This document shows, in pieces, positions 42,461 to 53,541 of a DNA stretch of 64,000 nucleotides. The stretch's first letter is position 1. Every line of letters begins with the position of its first letter. The notes under the pieces are model-generated. The model made no database searches. It was not told where the DNA came from and saw only the letters and a list, made by a program, of their open reading frames with translations. The DNA lies in assembly GCA_037576195.1 (NCBI GenBank), contig CM075102.1, positions 16,178,745 to 16,242,744 of the forward strand, written 5' to 3'. The translations under genes were made by a program, and so were the position numbers. The stretch comes from Phytoseiulus persimilis. Taxonomy: Eukaryota; Arthropoda; Arachnida; Mesostigmata; Phytoseiidae.

Positions 42461-44559
42461 CACCCCAAACTCGCATGACAGCTCCGTTATCAAAAGAGAA
42501 AACGCTATATCGTAATCCCAGGAGTAGCCTCGGCACACGTTGCTCCTCTGGGCTGCTCAACCACTGGTGCCGTCAACGAAGGAGAGACCATATGAGCAGC
42601 GATGATTGCGGTGCTCTGCTCAGTTACACATACAGGACACATCCGAAGGATGGTTGAACGAATGTAAACATTGAACTGGCAGGCGGATTCGAGGGAGAGG
42701 GAACTCCGACTTCTGCATTACCTAGCCGATGGTCCTACCGGCAGGGCTGAAGTTTTCCATGACCGGTAGGAATAAATCCGAAGAGCGTCCCTATGCATTG
42801 GCAATGATAATATCGCGAGCCCCTTCTCAGTGTTTCATCTAGCAATCCGTCTGCCAAGCCGACGTCGGACTCGATGCCGCCAGCTTGATGCCGGAGAACT
42901 CGATGGCTGAGAGCTTGATGTCGCGGCGACTGAATTGCGGGAAAACGCTTTTGTTATCATATCCGCATCTATTCCGAGGGAACCTTGTCAGCTGATGAGC
43001 AACTCTCTGTGATATTCCGGTACGCTCATCGAGTCTAGGAAGCTCGCTGCACGAATGCAAATCGCCGCCCTTCGCCCCCCCCCCTGCTGGAATCCTGCAG
43101 AATCGAGCGAACAGGAGAACAGGCAAACTTGGTGGCGGGCTGTGTGTTGTCCGCCCCTGCCCTTGGAAGGAGGGCTTCAACAGACAGAATAGTCAGCAGT
43201 CCGCCCAGTGGAACAGCAACAACAGTGGGTGCGACGCTCCATGAGTTCAAGGTTCCACTCCGTTTCGTACGATGGTATCGCATCAGAAACGAAGAATGAA
43301 GCTGGCAGTAGGCGTGTATACTCGAGTCGGCTCCAACATTTTGGGGGGTTGTACTGAACGAGGCTCCGCATTCCTAAAGAAACGATATCCTTAGGTCTTC
43401 CGGTTGTGCGTTCCTAGGTTCCAAGAAAAACAGAGCAATGTGTTCCCACACTACCTGGTGGAAGGGGAAACCACTCGTCGCAGGAGTGAGCAATTCATCC
43501 CCCTCCTCGCCAGAAAAATAATCAAACGAGGACGATCGCCACAATGTCCCTGTTTGAGGTGAGACAAGGTTCAAAACACTACGCGACGAACTACATCCAT
43601 CATAAACATTGTATATGAGGCCGGAGCTTCTCGATTCCGAGTGGATGTCCCCCTGTGGTTTCAAACGAAAACCGCTTCGGGGAGAATGAGACGGAAGAAA
43701 ACAGAATCATATCTGTCACAATATTAGACTCACCAGATCGTGGAGAACTCGAGGTGCTGCGGTGTTCAATGCGGCGATACCAGGTCGGGGAAAGTACCTA
43801 GAAGTCTGGAAGGAGGCGAGTTGAATTTTTGAAAAACATAGCCGCGACCTCGACTTCATTTGGCGTGTTTGCGGCCGTTTCGGTGAGCTTTAGGGATCCG
43901 TGAGCGGTGGTCTAGAATGTGCTGATCGTCGTCTGAAAACCATACGCAACGGTCACTAGCTTGGCAAGTTGAATTTGCCAAGGATGAAAGATACAGGGAA
44001 CAGGACTAATATACTCCACAGCTCAACTCAATCCATCAAACGAAAAGTCGCCGCTGACGGAAAGGGTCCCAGGACTGAGGTAACTCAGCGGGGTTCCGAA
44101 CCCCCAGCTGAGCGCGTTCCAGGGTGGCGGATAGGGTAGGGCACGCCAGATTTGGTGGGCAACGGTAAATGAAACAACCGGCGCGGAACAGAACCAGACC
44201 GTCATCGCGTCTGACCCCTTGAGGGCGGCGTCGAAAATCGTGCCCGAGAGCGAACCCTGGAACGAGAAGGTACAGCAAACTTCGAACGGAAGCGCTGTGT
44301 GTGGCTCACAGTGATACGGAGGGTACAGCCAGGAAAATCACTCAGGCAAGATGGCGCCGGCATCTGGAACACGGGCCCTAGTGATCTGACCAATCCGGCC
44401 TGGCTGCCCCGCATGCGCTGAGAAAGACAAACAGAAACTCAGATCCTGGCCGTCTGGCCCACGGGGACCTATTGAGACCACAATATTATGACGCAGAGAT
44501 GATGTGGGAGCGACATCGGACTGCGTCACAACAGGGTAGATCGACGACTTAGATTTGGG

Positions 44560-45310
44560 AGATTGAAATGGACAGTCACGAGAATGAACCAGTCCCTGAA
44601 TGGCCCACAGCGACAGGCTGTTCCGGCCAACCCCAAGTGGCCCCTGGCGACAACCCTCCGCGAGGGGAGAGCGAGTAGGGAGACAGCCGTAGAAGACGGA
44701 AACGACGGTGGAGCCTGCGACCGGCACTGTGATCAAGGACCCCGATCAGGAGCGCATGGATGAGCTTGACGACTTGACCATCGACATTCCAAAGGATGGA
44801 GAGGCAGCGGCGACTCCCGGAACGACGCTCCAGCCAGGGAGACCCAACCCAGCCCGCAAGGCGGAGGACCGGAGGGGAGCGCAAGATCGAGGCACTGCAG
44901 AAGGAGGAGCCCAACCGAGCATCCCAAGACCACTTGAGAGATATTGAGAGGATGCTCCGTAACTCGAAGAGGAGAAGCGAGCGAAAATCGCAAGTAGGGG
45001 TGAGCTCCTGCAGAACCTCACGATCGTCTTCAGGCAGGAGATCAAGACCAAAATCAAGGACAAGATCGACCGCATGGAAGCGATCGAGACCAGGACGACG
45101 GCGAAGGAGATGAGACAGCTCATCCCGCAACTGCAGGTAGGGGTCACCGAACTGGAAACCGACATTCCTCCCGCCGCCAAGTGCATCAAAGAGGAAATCA
45201 TCGGCGGCGACAACGAGCCGCACGAAGATCTAGAAGAGCTGGAGTACCTAAACGAGCAACTGAACGACGCCCACGCAAGGATTGCCGAACCTGGAGCCAG
45301 GCCTGTGCGA
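44560..45310 (+). mobile_element. Possible retroelement gag/ORF1-like fossil, broken
   Basis: A plus-strand stretch with a strongly polar, Glu/Lys/Arg-rich coiled-coil character, unlike the host genes around it. It looks like the remains of a retroelement structural protein (gag or LINE ORF1) and is broken, with a few interruptions. No reverse transcriptase, terminal repeats or target-site duplication was recognised, so the family cannot be named and even the mobile-element origin is tentative. Age cannot be judged without other copies. Confidence 0.3.
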
Positions 45311-45612
45311 TTCTGTACAATTATACACCAATCGTTCTGCTCGGTTCGACTCTACCTTCTTCCCTCGCAAGTCCCGCCTTCGGAAGGCCCTTCCGTCTCA
45401 AGCGTTCCCTCCGACCTACAATCCCGAACTCTTTCGAACTTCTATTCTCTCGCATCTTCCAGATAATGAGCCTCGGTTTTTTTTAGTCGGTATCTTTATG
45501 AGTCCCAACCTCCAGCTGAATTTTCCATACGTCTGAGTCGTGCGCAGCTGCATTTTTTTCCTATGGCTCTTCTATCTTTCTTCATTGTCATTTTCCTTTT
45601 TTCCACACTCAC

Positions 45613-45724
45613 AGTTCCTTCAGTGAATCATAGGGTCCACCCTTTGTGAGTTGCTCGACGAGAGAAAAATCCTCGAAGTTTGTGATCATCGGAGTGAGGA
45701 CTCGCCATTCCCTATGGTTTTCAC
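45613..45724 (-). CDS. Orphan coding-exon candidate, function unknown
   Basis: A minus-strand frame flanked by an acceptor (GAATTCAG) at 45725 and a donor (GAACT|GTGAGTG) at 45613/45612. It encodes about 37 residues including EWRVLTPMITNFEDF and VEQLTKGGPYDSL, whose composition looks like real protein. The frame stays open upstream to an ATG at 45890, but that part overlaps the tandem duplication and may be intron. No partner exon was recognised and no family could be named. It could be a chance frame. Confidence 0.3.
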
Positions 45725-45744
45725 CTGAATTCTCGGCACCAGAA

Positions 45745-46300
45745 GCAGCTAGAGACTCCAATCTTGGCTCGAAATGTAGGTGATGGATTTCTCTCGGAGA
45801 AGAACGGAACGTATCGGCATCCGAGCCTTTGGAAATTCTTGAAATTGATGAGGGAGACGGAAATGTTTTTTCCTCTCGTTCGCCAGCCATGTTCTCGAAG
45901 AGAACGACTCCGGTTCCTATGATTTTAGCTCATCTGAGAGCCACAAACATCAACAACAAATTAGAACAAACTGCATCGAAATCGGAGACTCTCACGAGTA
46001 TAAATCAGGGAAAACGTGGACCTGATCTGACGGAGGTTTTGTGCGCTGTTTGGCCCGCTGCGATGTCTCTTGGTTATGACATCACTCCCCTGAAAAAGGA
46101 GCAGCTAGAGAGAACAATCTTGTTTTGAAATGTAGGTAACGAATTTCTTTCAGAGATGAACTTAAACCATCGGAAAGAAGTTCTCAAACTAATGAGGAAG
46201 ACGTCATTTCTTTCTCGTTCGCTAGCGATGTTCTCTAAGAGAGCAACTCCGATTCCTAAAGTTCTAGTTGATTCGAGAGCCCCGACGATTCCCGGGTCCC
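45745..46300. repeat. Diverged tandem duplication, period about 340-356 bp
   Basis: Segments beginning GCAGCTAGAGA at 45745 and 46101 align through shared blocks: GAAATGTAGGT, TTTCTCTCGG/TTTCTTTCAG, TCTCGTTCGC, TGTTCTC(G/T)AAGAGA, and a final GAGAGCC. The blocks sit 339-356 bp apart, showing small indels. Divergence is substantial by eye, so the duplication is old. Confidence 0.7.
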
Positions 46301-46307
46301 CTACTTT

Positions 46308-46559
46308 GAAGATCCTCGAACTTATCTCTTGTGAGCCCTGTGGGAAGCAGTCCGACGGTCATGGGTTCCCCATCTCGAAGATCATCGGACTTGACTCTCG
46401 TGAGGGCTCTGTGAATAGAACTCGGACGATTTCCGGGATTCCTATCCCGAAGATCCTCAGACTAGACTCCTGTGATCTCTCTAGATAGAACTCTGACGAT
46501 CTTCGAGTTTCCTATCCCGAGTATCCTCGTACTTGACTCATGTGAACTCTGTGTGAACC
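46308..46559. repeat. Short tandem array, unit about 70 bp, 3.5 copies
   Basis: Units start GAAGATCCTCGAACTT at 46308 and recur with changes at 46377, 46449 and 46519 (spacings 69, 72, 70 bp), each with a CTTGTGA/CTCGTGA-type core and CCTATCCC before the next unit. It directly follows the larger tandem duplication. Confidence 0.7.
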
Positions 46560-47397
46560 TACGATCCTGTTCCGGGCGCTTATCAGATTCTGCTTCGTTC
46601 CGGAGGAATTCAGGATTTCTCTTCAGACGTAGCGCTCTCATTCTTCAGGGCAGCGCGATTTTCTGGCCACCATTCCGAGCTTCAATTATTGTGCAAGAGC
46701 CGTGTCTTCGCTCCGAGGAAGGGATGACCGAGGGATGCACTTTTGCTCCCGCACCCCCTACCCCCAGAACTCCGGGAATCATCGAAGTTTCGAAAACCGC
46801 GCCGCGCCGGCTGGCATGACTCTTTCCTAAAATGGCCGCCATCCCTGCTTGAGCCGCCCGACCCGTACGGCGGAATTGGCAGGATTCCGATGCCTAGCGG
46901 CGCTGGAACACCATCTCATCCGTAAACAGCGCATCAGCAGCCGCGACAGTGGTGGAGAACAAACTCAGAGACGGATAGATCGTGTGTGGCAGCGTGTCTT
47001 TCAGACCCGATTCGGGAAACTACCGATGTGAGTAACGATACCCAGAGCTCGCGCCCTTGAGTGGCTGTTGCTGCTCCGCGTGCAGAAGCTGCGCACTATC
47101 GTTGCAATTACCGCAGGAAAATGGTTAACGAGTACTGCGTCTTCCATCTGTTTCCGTCACATGGACCTGCCACCGAAAATCGCCAACGATCCCTGCTCCG
47201 CGCTCTCGAACGTTATTAGAGCTGGTGGTTTCCTTCTTGGACGTCATCATGCTTCCGTTCCGTCCCGACAGCTCTTGTCGAGCGTGTTCATCAAATGTCA
47301 TCGTTCGTTTGGAGTCGTTCATAGACTCGATTCCTCCGATATGAGAGTCACCGAACGAGACAATGTTTTCAGCTGCGAAAGATATCTAGCAGAGCCT

Positions 47398-47619
47398 TCA
47401 TACTTTTATCTCTGAGCTCGCACCGTTCGCCCGCTTCTCAAGAGTTTCTTGGTAGCTCTCCTGTTGAGTGACAGTCTCGAAGTACGGCTTGTCACACTTC
47501 TCGTCAGTTTGGCGGTTAAAGAACCTCGACATCAGCAGCACCAGCGGCGGCAGCGATAATGACAACGTCGTCATGGCTGACATATATTTAGAACCCGGAA
47601 TCTTGGTCCCGAGTATCAT
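47398..47619 (-). CDS. Small single-pass membrane protein, function unknown
   Basis: A 73-codon minus-strand frame from ATG (47619) to TGA. It has a short N-terminus, a hydrophobic span LSLSLPPLVLLM (about residues 18-29), then a basic FFNR and a charged tail with TQQESYQETLEKR. The layout, a short hydrophobic helix followed by a polar helix, resembles many small mitochondrial or ER membrane proteins, but I recognise no family. A possible acceptor (GAGCTCAG) lies 13 bases before the ATG. An independent chance frame of this length is possible. Confidence 0.35.
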   Translation of the reverse strand: MILGTKIPGSKYMSAMTTLSLSLPPLVLLMSRFFNRQTDEKCDKPYFETVTQQESYQETLEKRANGASSEIKV

Positions 47620-48823
47620 ATTTATTCTCAGCTGAGCTCACGCTTCGGACCATCGGACCTCCCTTAGAGTTTGCTGGGATAACGACGCGGTTTCTGGCCC
47701 CATGGAATCGCGGAGTCACTGTGCCCCTGAAGGCACAGATAATCCTTTCAGATCGTGAGCCGAGCGCCGGCGGAAACGATGCTGATTTGACGAGGATGTG
47801 CTCATCTCCGAATGGATTTGGCTCTGGTCGGAGAAAGCGATGTTTTCGGCCGAGACGTCTGGGGAGCAACTCGGAAACCTAGCTGTTCTGCTGCCGCTGT
47901 GCTGTTCGCAAACTGAACAAAGCAAATGAGTTGCACGATGACTGGTATTGTTCGATGGAGCGAACTTGCCGAGCGGCTCGATATGATACAACGGAATCTT
48001 CGATTCACGACCAGTTCACGGGACTAACTCAGATACTCTTGGTTGCCGCCTGGACGAATCTCGTATTTTTAGGAATGGAGACCTTCTCCATGGGCCGTTT
48101 ATTTTCATTGGTGATTCGCGCTTTGTTTTCCAACGATTTCTGCTCCATGAATCACATCGCCCAAACATAAGACTAGATTTTGCCGTTCACGCTAAGGGGA
48201 CTCATCGTGGATCAATGTTGCTGCTGCAGATTGCTACTGTGGAAGTAGAATTCGCGAATGGAGGGTATCAGCGCAATTGGAAGCCGCAGATGCTGCTCCA
48301 AGGATATGACACACTTTTCCCACTTCTCTGGGATTGAGCAGACTGTGAGAGATTTGTTGAACTAGAAGACTGCATCTCGCCTATAGAACCCGAGCTATCG
48401 AATGCTTAGCGATGTTTCCGCCTGATAACAACCGTGCACGAGCGAACTGCCACTTGTGTCGGAGTCTGCGATAGCGACTGCCGAAGGAGCTTCCCAGGAA
48501 GAGAATTTTCTTGATTTTCGGAATACAATCGAAAACTCCTCAAGTTCAGAGGAGCCGATCGGTCTGCCGGCTGCGTCGAGGTCTAGAGCGATCTAATCTG
48601 ATTTATGTTTTGCTAACGCTCCCATCATTATAGTCGGAACGGTATCTCTCCGGAGATAAGTCCAACCGCGTATCTCCACGTGTGCCGTGCCTGTCCTTCA
48701 GGCTTGGTTTTCGAATAGCACAAAGCGGCTCTGTTGATTAGTTACGTTAACCTCGGTCTTGCGTTCTCGACCCAATGTGCGGGATCAGATGCAACTGAAA
48801 CTATTGCTCTTTCCGTTTTCCAG

Positions 48824-48911
48824 CGAGAACCGCGAGCCTCCGTGATTCGAGGCCGCGTCCGATGGTAGCTAAAGACCACGGTGGCTGTGGGCCCCACTCC
48901 CCTTGTTGGAG
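48824..48911 (+). other. Probable 5'-UTR part of the SCAP first coding exon
   Basis: A pyrimidine-rich acceptor (TTTCCGTTTTCCAG) ends at 48823, and the SCAP reading frame upstream of the ATG is closed by TAA, which suggests a spliced 5' leader. Confidence 0.35.
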
Positions 48912-51900
48912 ATGATCTCGGAGGGCAACATCTTCCCCTCTCGGATATCCCGCTGGTACTACCGACACGGGCTGAGATGTGCCTCGCATCCACATCGGTT
49001 CTTGGCTTTCACGGCATTGCTTGTCTTACTATGTGGATATCCACTATGGCGTCTGAGCACCACCGGCAGCCACCACTTCGACGAGGGGGGATCGGATCCC
49101 ACCCCAGAATGGTTCCGAGGGCCTCCGCTGGCTTATGTTCAACAGGTCATTTGTAGTCCCTTCTATCAGAACATATTTCGAAGATAAGATCACGATGTGC
49201 GACTGATCCCACCAGTAAGAGATATGCGACGTAGCTTTCCCGTTCGCAGATCATAGTTCGGAGTGCCGTCTATCCCTGGGGTTCCGAGGACACCAACTTA
49301 GCCGAAGCTTTCAGGGCGCCCTTATACACGTCATTCAAAGTTTCAGAAATTGTGAGTGTTAGCATCGGCTGATATCGAAAGAGAGACAGCTCTTGACGCA
49401 TATCAACAAAAATGGTTTTCCTGGATACGATCTAAGAGCTCACTCCGAACCGGAGAATGTTTCAGGTGACCAACCATCAGTGTTCGAGCACACCAAATAA
49501 TACTCAACGCCGAATTTCGCTCCATGATTTGTGCTTACAGGTGAGTCGCAGTTTTCACTGTGAACGAGAACTCAACTGATTCGGTGGCGTAGCTCCTGCA
49601 TTGCATACGAGCTCCGTGTTTGTTCCGTCAAGCTCTCTATGGAATCTTTCAGTCGATCGCAACTGACTTCGGATTTTCGCTGTTTAAGGTGCAAGAGAGC
49701 TCGTCCGGGTCGTCGGGTCTCCTACCACAGTACTCGTGTCTGGTGGTTTCACCTGCGCTCATCTGGCACCGGGATCCGCAGAGATTTCTGCAAGATCCGC
49801 ATATCTTCGACAGTCTGTTCAGTTTGAGGGAGACGAAAGAGTTGTTCTTCGGCCTACCGTGGAGAGAAACAGGACTCCGGAAGAGTTCTGATAGAAGTCA
49901 ACATAGAGTTTTGAGTTACGCCGTCTCCTTACTCCTGGAGAAATATGACCGAAATTATATCAATTCATTGGGGGACGCTCTGGCGAAACAGTTCCCCCTC
50001 AGCCGTGTCAACAACAATTCAAGGTCAGGACGGTGGTTTGCGACACCTCATATTCTTCTCCGATCCTTTCCATAAGAATTGGTTCGGATTTCCCCTTATG
50101 ACGTGGATCAGCCCCAAATTGGGGGTGACTTTCAATGAAAACAGGGCCGATTGCCTCCTCCAGGTCCACACACAACAGCCATCTCCATTTCCGGTACGTG
50201 CATCACCTCGCGGAATTCCTCCCGCTTACCGTGGTCTACTTGGCGATGACCTTCTACGTCTACTTTTCACTGAGCAAGGTCGCTCTTTTGAGAAGCAAAT
50301 TCCTTTTGGCCTCAGCGACGGTTGGCAATGTGATACTTTCAACTATTATCGCGATCGGTGAGTTTTAAATCGAATTTTCCCGGGATTCCTGACGCAGCAG
50401 GCGGCTGAGTTCATTTTCTCAGAGTATTCTCATCCTTCACGATGTCATCTCTGACCGGTTGAACTTGAACAGGAATATGTCTCTGGATTCGATTGAACCC
50501 GACGCTGAACGGCAATCCTCTAGTTAGTCCGAGAGCGAATCCTTGCGTCGCGTCCGAGATCATGCCCTACCTCCTCGTCATCATCGGACTTGAAAATAGT
50601 CTATGTATAACAAACTCAGTTGTCAACTGCACGCCAAGAGGTGGATCATATCTTCAATTCTAGCATTGGGTAGAACCCTCCATGGATATGAATTGAGGTA
50701 GCCGAAGACAGGACAGAGGAAAGGATAACGGAACGCTCGTTTTCGGATTTCAGGTGCCAAAATCCATTTGGCGCAAGGCTTATCGCGAGAAGGTTGGTCG
50801 TTGGTGAAAACTCTGCTCACGGAGCTGTCGGTGCTGACCGTGGCATTTTTCACCTTTGTGCCCTCGATCCAAGAGTTCTGTCTCTACGCTCTGATCGGCG
50901 TTGTGACGGATTTCGTCCTCCAACATGTATTTTTCGCAACTCTGTTATCGCTAGATCTCCAGCGGAAAGAAAAAGACGACGAACGAACTCTTGTTCCCAA
51001 TCCGAGGAATCCCAACAGAATGGCTCGGGTATTCGCCGGACCCACTCAGAGCAGCGTCCTCGATAAAGTGCCTCGGCGACTGCAGCTCTTGTACATATGG
51101 ACGAGGTGAGAGGTGTGAGCTTATAGGGAGCGCGTGCATTCACTCCACTCGAATCCAGGTCCCACTCGGAGTCAGGCGTAACTGCTGAGCTTGTTTCAAG
51201 GTTTCGCTTCGTACAACGAAGTTTGATGGCCGTGATGATAGTCTGGATCGTCCTGCTGGTTCAACACTCGGGGATCATTGAATCGTTCCGTCCGCTGCCT
51301 CACAACTTCACCTCGAACCTGAATCTGATCAGCGTCCAGGATATCAAGGATAAGCTGAGTTTAACACTCCCGAAAGAATTTTTCAAGAGGACCGAGGGTC
51401 TCCACCATGATCGTGAGGCCAATCAACCCGAACACGAGTTTAGCGCCTTGCGTTATCAGAAGAGCTCGTGGAAAGGTGGGTGCAATGAACAATCTCGCCG
51501 CCAGATGTTTGAGGAGACTGAACTCCTTTCGATGGCCGTACGATAGCTCGTCCGAATTTTTCTCTTGTCTCTCGACAGATCTACCGACTTTACACTGGAC
51601 AGCGTTGTTCGGTTTCTACAACATGTCGTTATGGGGACGATACATCACGGTACTTCCGGAAATTCACGTGGCCATCCCTATCGCGCGCACGGAAGCGGTC
51701 AAGTTCGGTCACCCCGAAGATAGCTCTTTCCAAGTGAGTACACCCGGAACTGCCTCGAGTCACGTTGGATCTCTTCATCGGATCGATTCCCTGATACGAA
51801 TCGCCGAACTCTTTTCTCGGAGAACGAGACGAGCCTACCGCATTGAGTGAGCCCGATTCCCTTGTTTCAGTTCTACCCGGAATGGTCACTGCTGCCGGAA

Positions 51901-53118
51901 CCCAATGAGTCCCTCGAGGCTCTCGCTCGGCCTCTGTTCATTCTACTAACGATACCCACATTTTTGTTCATTCTGTATTTGTTGATGGTTTTATATCGTT
52001 GTGTGTGTACTCGGAACTATGCTCAATGGCGGACCCAATGGCAGACCAGGGGTTTGGAAGGAGCCATGGTTTCGCCGAACGACGTGAAAGCTGGCCCGTT
52101 GTTCCACGAAACATTCCCCATCCGGTTGAGTGGGCATTCTCTCCCGGTGACAGAGATCGCTTGCAGCGAGTACAAGAACACGCTCGTGTCGGCGAGCGTC
52201 GACGGGGAAATCCGAGTTTGGGACGGAACGAATGGGGGCTGTTTGCAGGTTATCAAGAACCACACCGAAGACAGAGTCTGGGCAATCACCTGCTTCGGGA
52301 ACTGGCTCGTATTCTCGGCCGTGCGAGAAGGCAGCGGGCGACTGGAGCTATGGCACGCGTTGGAGGGCAAGAAGTATTCTTCAGTGGATTGCGAGAGTCC
52401 CGTGATTTCGATCGAAACGCAAGGCAGACTCATCATGGCAGCTTCGATGACAGGGCAGCTTTCGTCGTTTGTTGTTGACATGGACAAGCACAGGAAGACG
52501 TGCTTAGTTTTCAACGGTGGGGTGACAGCCCACAGTAACCCGGTGACCGCCATGTGCTATCCGGAGGGCTCGCATGTCCTCACAGGATCGCTCGACCGTT
52601 TGGTGAAAGTGTTTTCTGTCGATGAGCTGTCCTGCGTATACACCTTGCACGGGCACGCGGGCGCCATTTCAGGACTTTGTGCCGACGAGCGTCAAGCGGT
52701 CTCTGCCTGCCTCCACGGAATGCTCTGCCTGTGGGATCTACTCACCGGGACGTGCATCTACTCACTAAACGCTCACAAAGGCTCGATTTCGTCAGTTCGC
52801 ATGAGTGCGCTGTATGTCATCAGCTGTTCGGAGACAGAGGGACGCTTCCGGGTCTGGGAGCGGACTCAAGGTCACCTGCTCCACTCCAGGCAGGTCCGGT
52901 GTCGGCAGATGGAACTGCTGTCTGACGACGTCCTGGTGACCGCTGCCGAGGACATCTTGCTTTGGGATGTGCACTGTGCCGAACAGATACAGATGGTACA
53001 GCTGAGTGGCGGGGTGGGGATTCGGGTTTTGCGAAAAGCCCACGGGAACCTCATCTGCGACTCGGGTCATGATCTCTGCGTAGTTTTCTTTCCGGCGTTG
53101 ACCAACAAGACTGAGTAA
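48912..53118 (+). CDS. SCAP: SREBP cleavage-activating protein (SCAP)
   Basis: Polytopic ER protein that escorts SREBP to the Golgi for proteolysis. Ten exons: 48912-49145, 49250-49351, 49466-49540, 49689-50023, 50164-50357, 50473-50640, 50754-51105, 51201-51475, 51579-51733, 51871-53118; phases agree, 1045 residues (human 1279). The N-terminus [15 protein letters not shown] and first membrane span match SCAP, as do [10 protein letters not shown] and PPLAYVQQ of the luminal loop. The sterol-sensing domain spans exons 5-7 ([56 protein letters not shown]). A last membrane span ([18 protein letters not shown], about residue 660) precedes WD40 repeats filling the last 350 residues. The first ATG after an in-frame stop was taken as the start. 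The first intron has a weak donor, GTCATT, but the join [12 protein letters not shown] is exactly as in the family. AATAAA follows at 53536. Confidence 0.95.
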
Positions 53119-53535
53119 CCTACCTCGCCAATGCTAGCGGATAGCAGGGTAACCGTTGTACATCACTCACCACGACACTGTGTATAATCTTGCGAGATGA
53201 CCAGGGAAGCTTGTGCAATACTTATTATATTTCCGGGCCGTAAACGATATCTGCGATCGCAGGCAGTGATTTATAGGTTTGGGAAGACCAACAGGAAAAT
53301 TTAGGATGTACAAGATGCATCAATCAACCGACGGCTCGTTCGGGCTGTGTCGGAAACTTTCGGAAAGAAGTTCACGCTACCTAAGTCAAACAGGCATCCA
53401 TATAGAGAGATACGGCGTCAGCCAGTGCACTTCCATAAATTGTGTACACTTCTTGTAGACGGAGGAATGTTTGTAAATAGAATCCCTCAGGGAAGAGACT
53501 CTTGTTCAATATATAAATATATAATTTGGTATCGG

Positions 53536-53541
53536 AATAAA
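53536..53541 (+). terminator. Candidate poly(A) signal of SCAP
   Basis: AATAAA 418 bp after the SCAP stop, within an AT-rich patch. Confidence 0.55.

Larger units (their letters stand above)
42461..48823. other. Accessory stretch between golgin and SCAP
   Basis: No recognised intact gene of known family. It contains a broken gag/ORF1-like relic (about 44.6-45.3 kb), an orphan exon candidate (45613-45724 -), a diverged tandem duplication (45.74-46.3 kb), a short tandem array (46.3-46.56 kb) and a small membrane-protein ORF (47398-47619 -). Minus-strand frames at 42839-43371 and 43374-43664 are open for about 60-110 codons but show no domain. Confidence 0.45.

Noticed and set aside
44746-45213. 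155-codon Ser-rich minus-strand frame
   Set aside because: Antisense shadow of the polar gag/ORF1-like relic.
46829-46844. YY1-like GATGGCGGCCATTTT on the minus strand
   Set aside because: Good match to the core, but no transcription start or gene could be tied to it.
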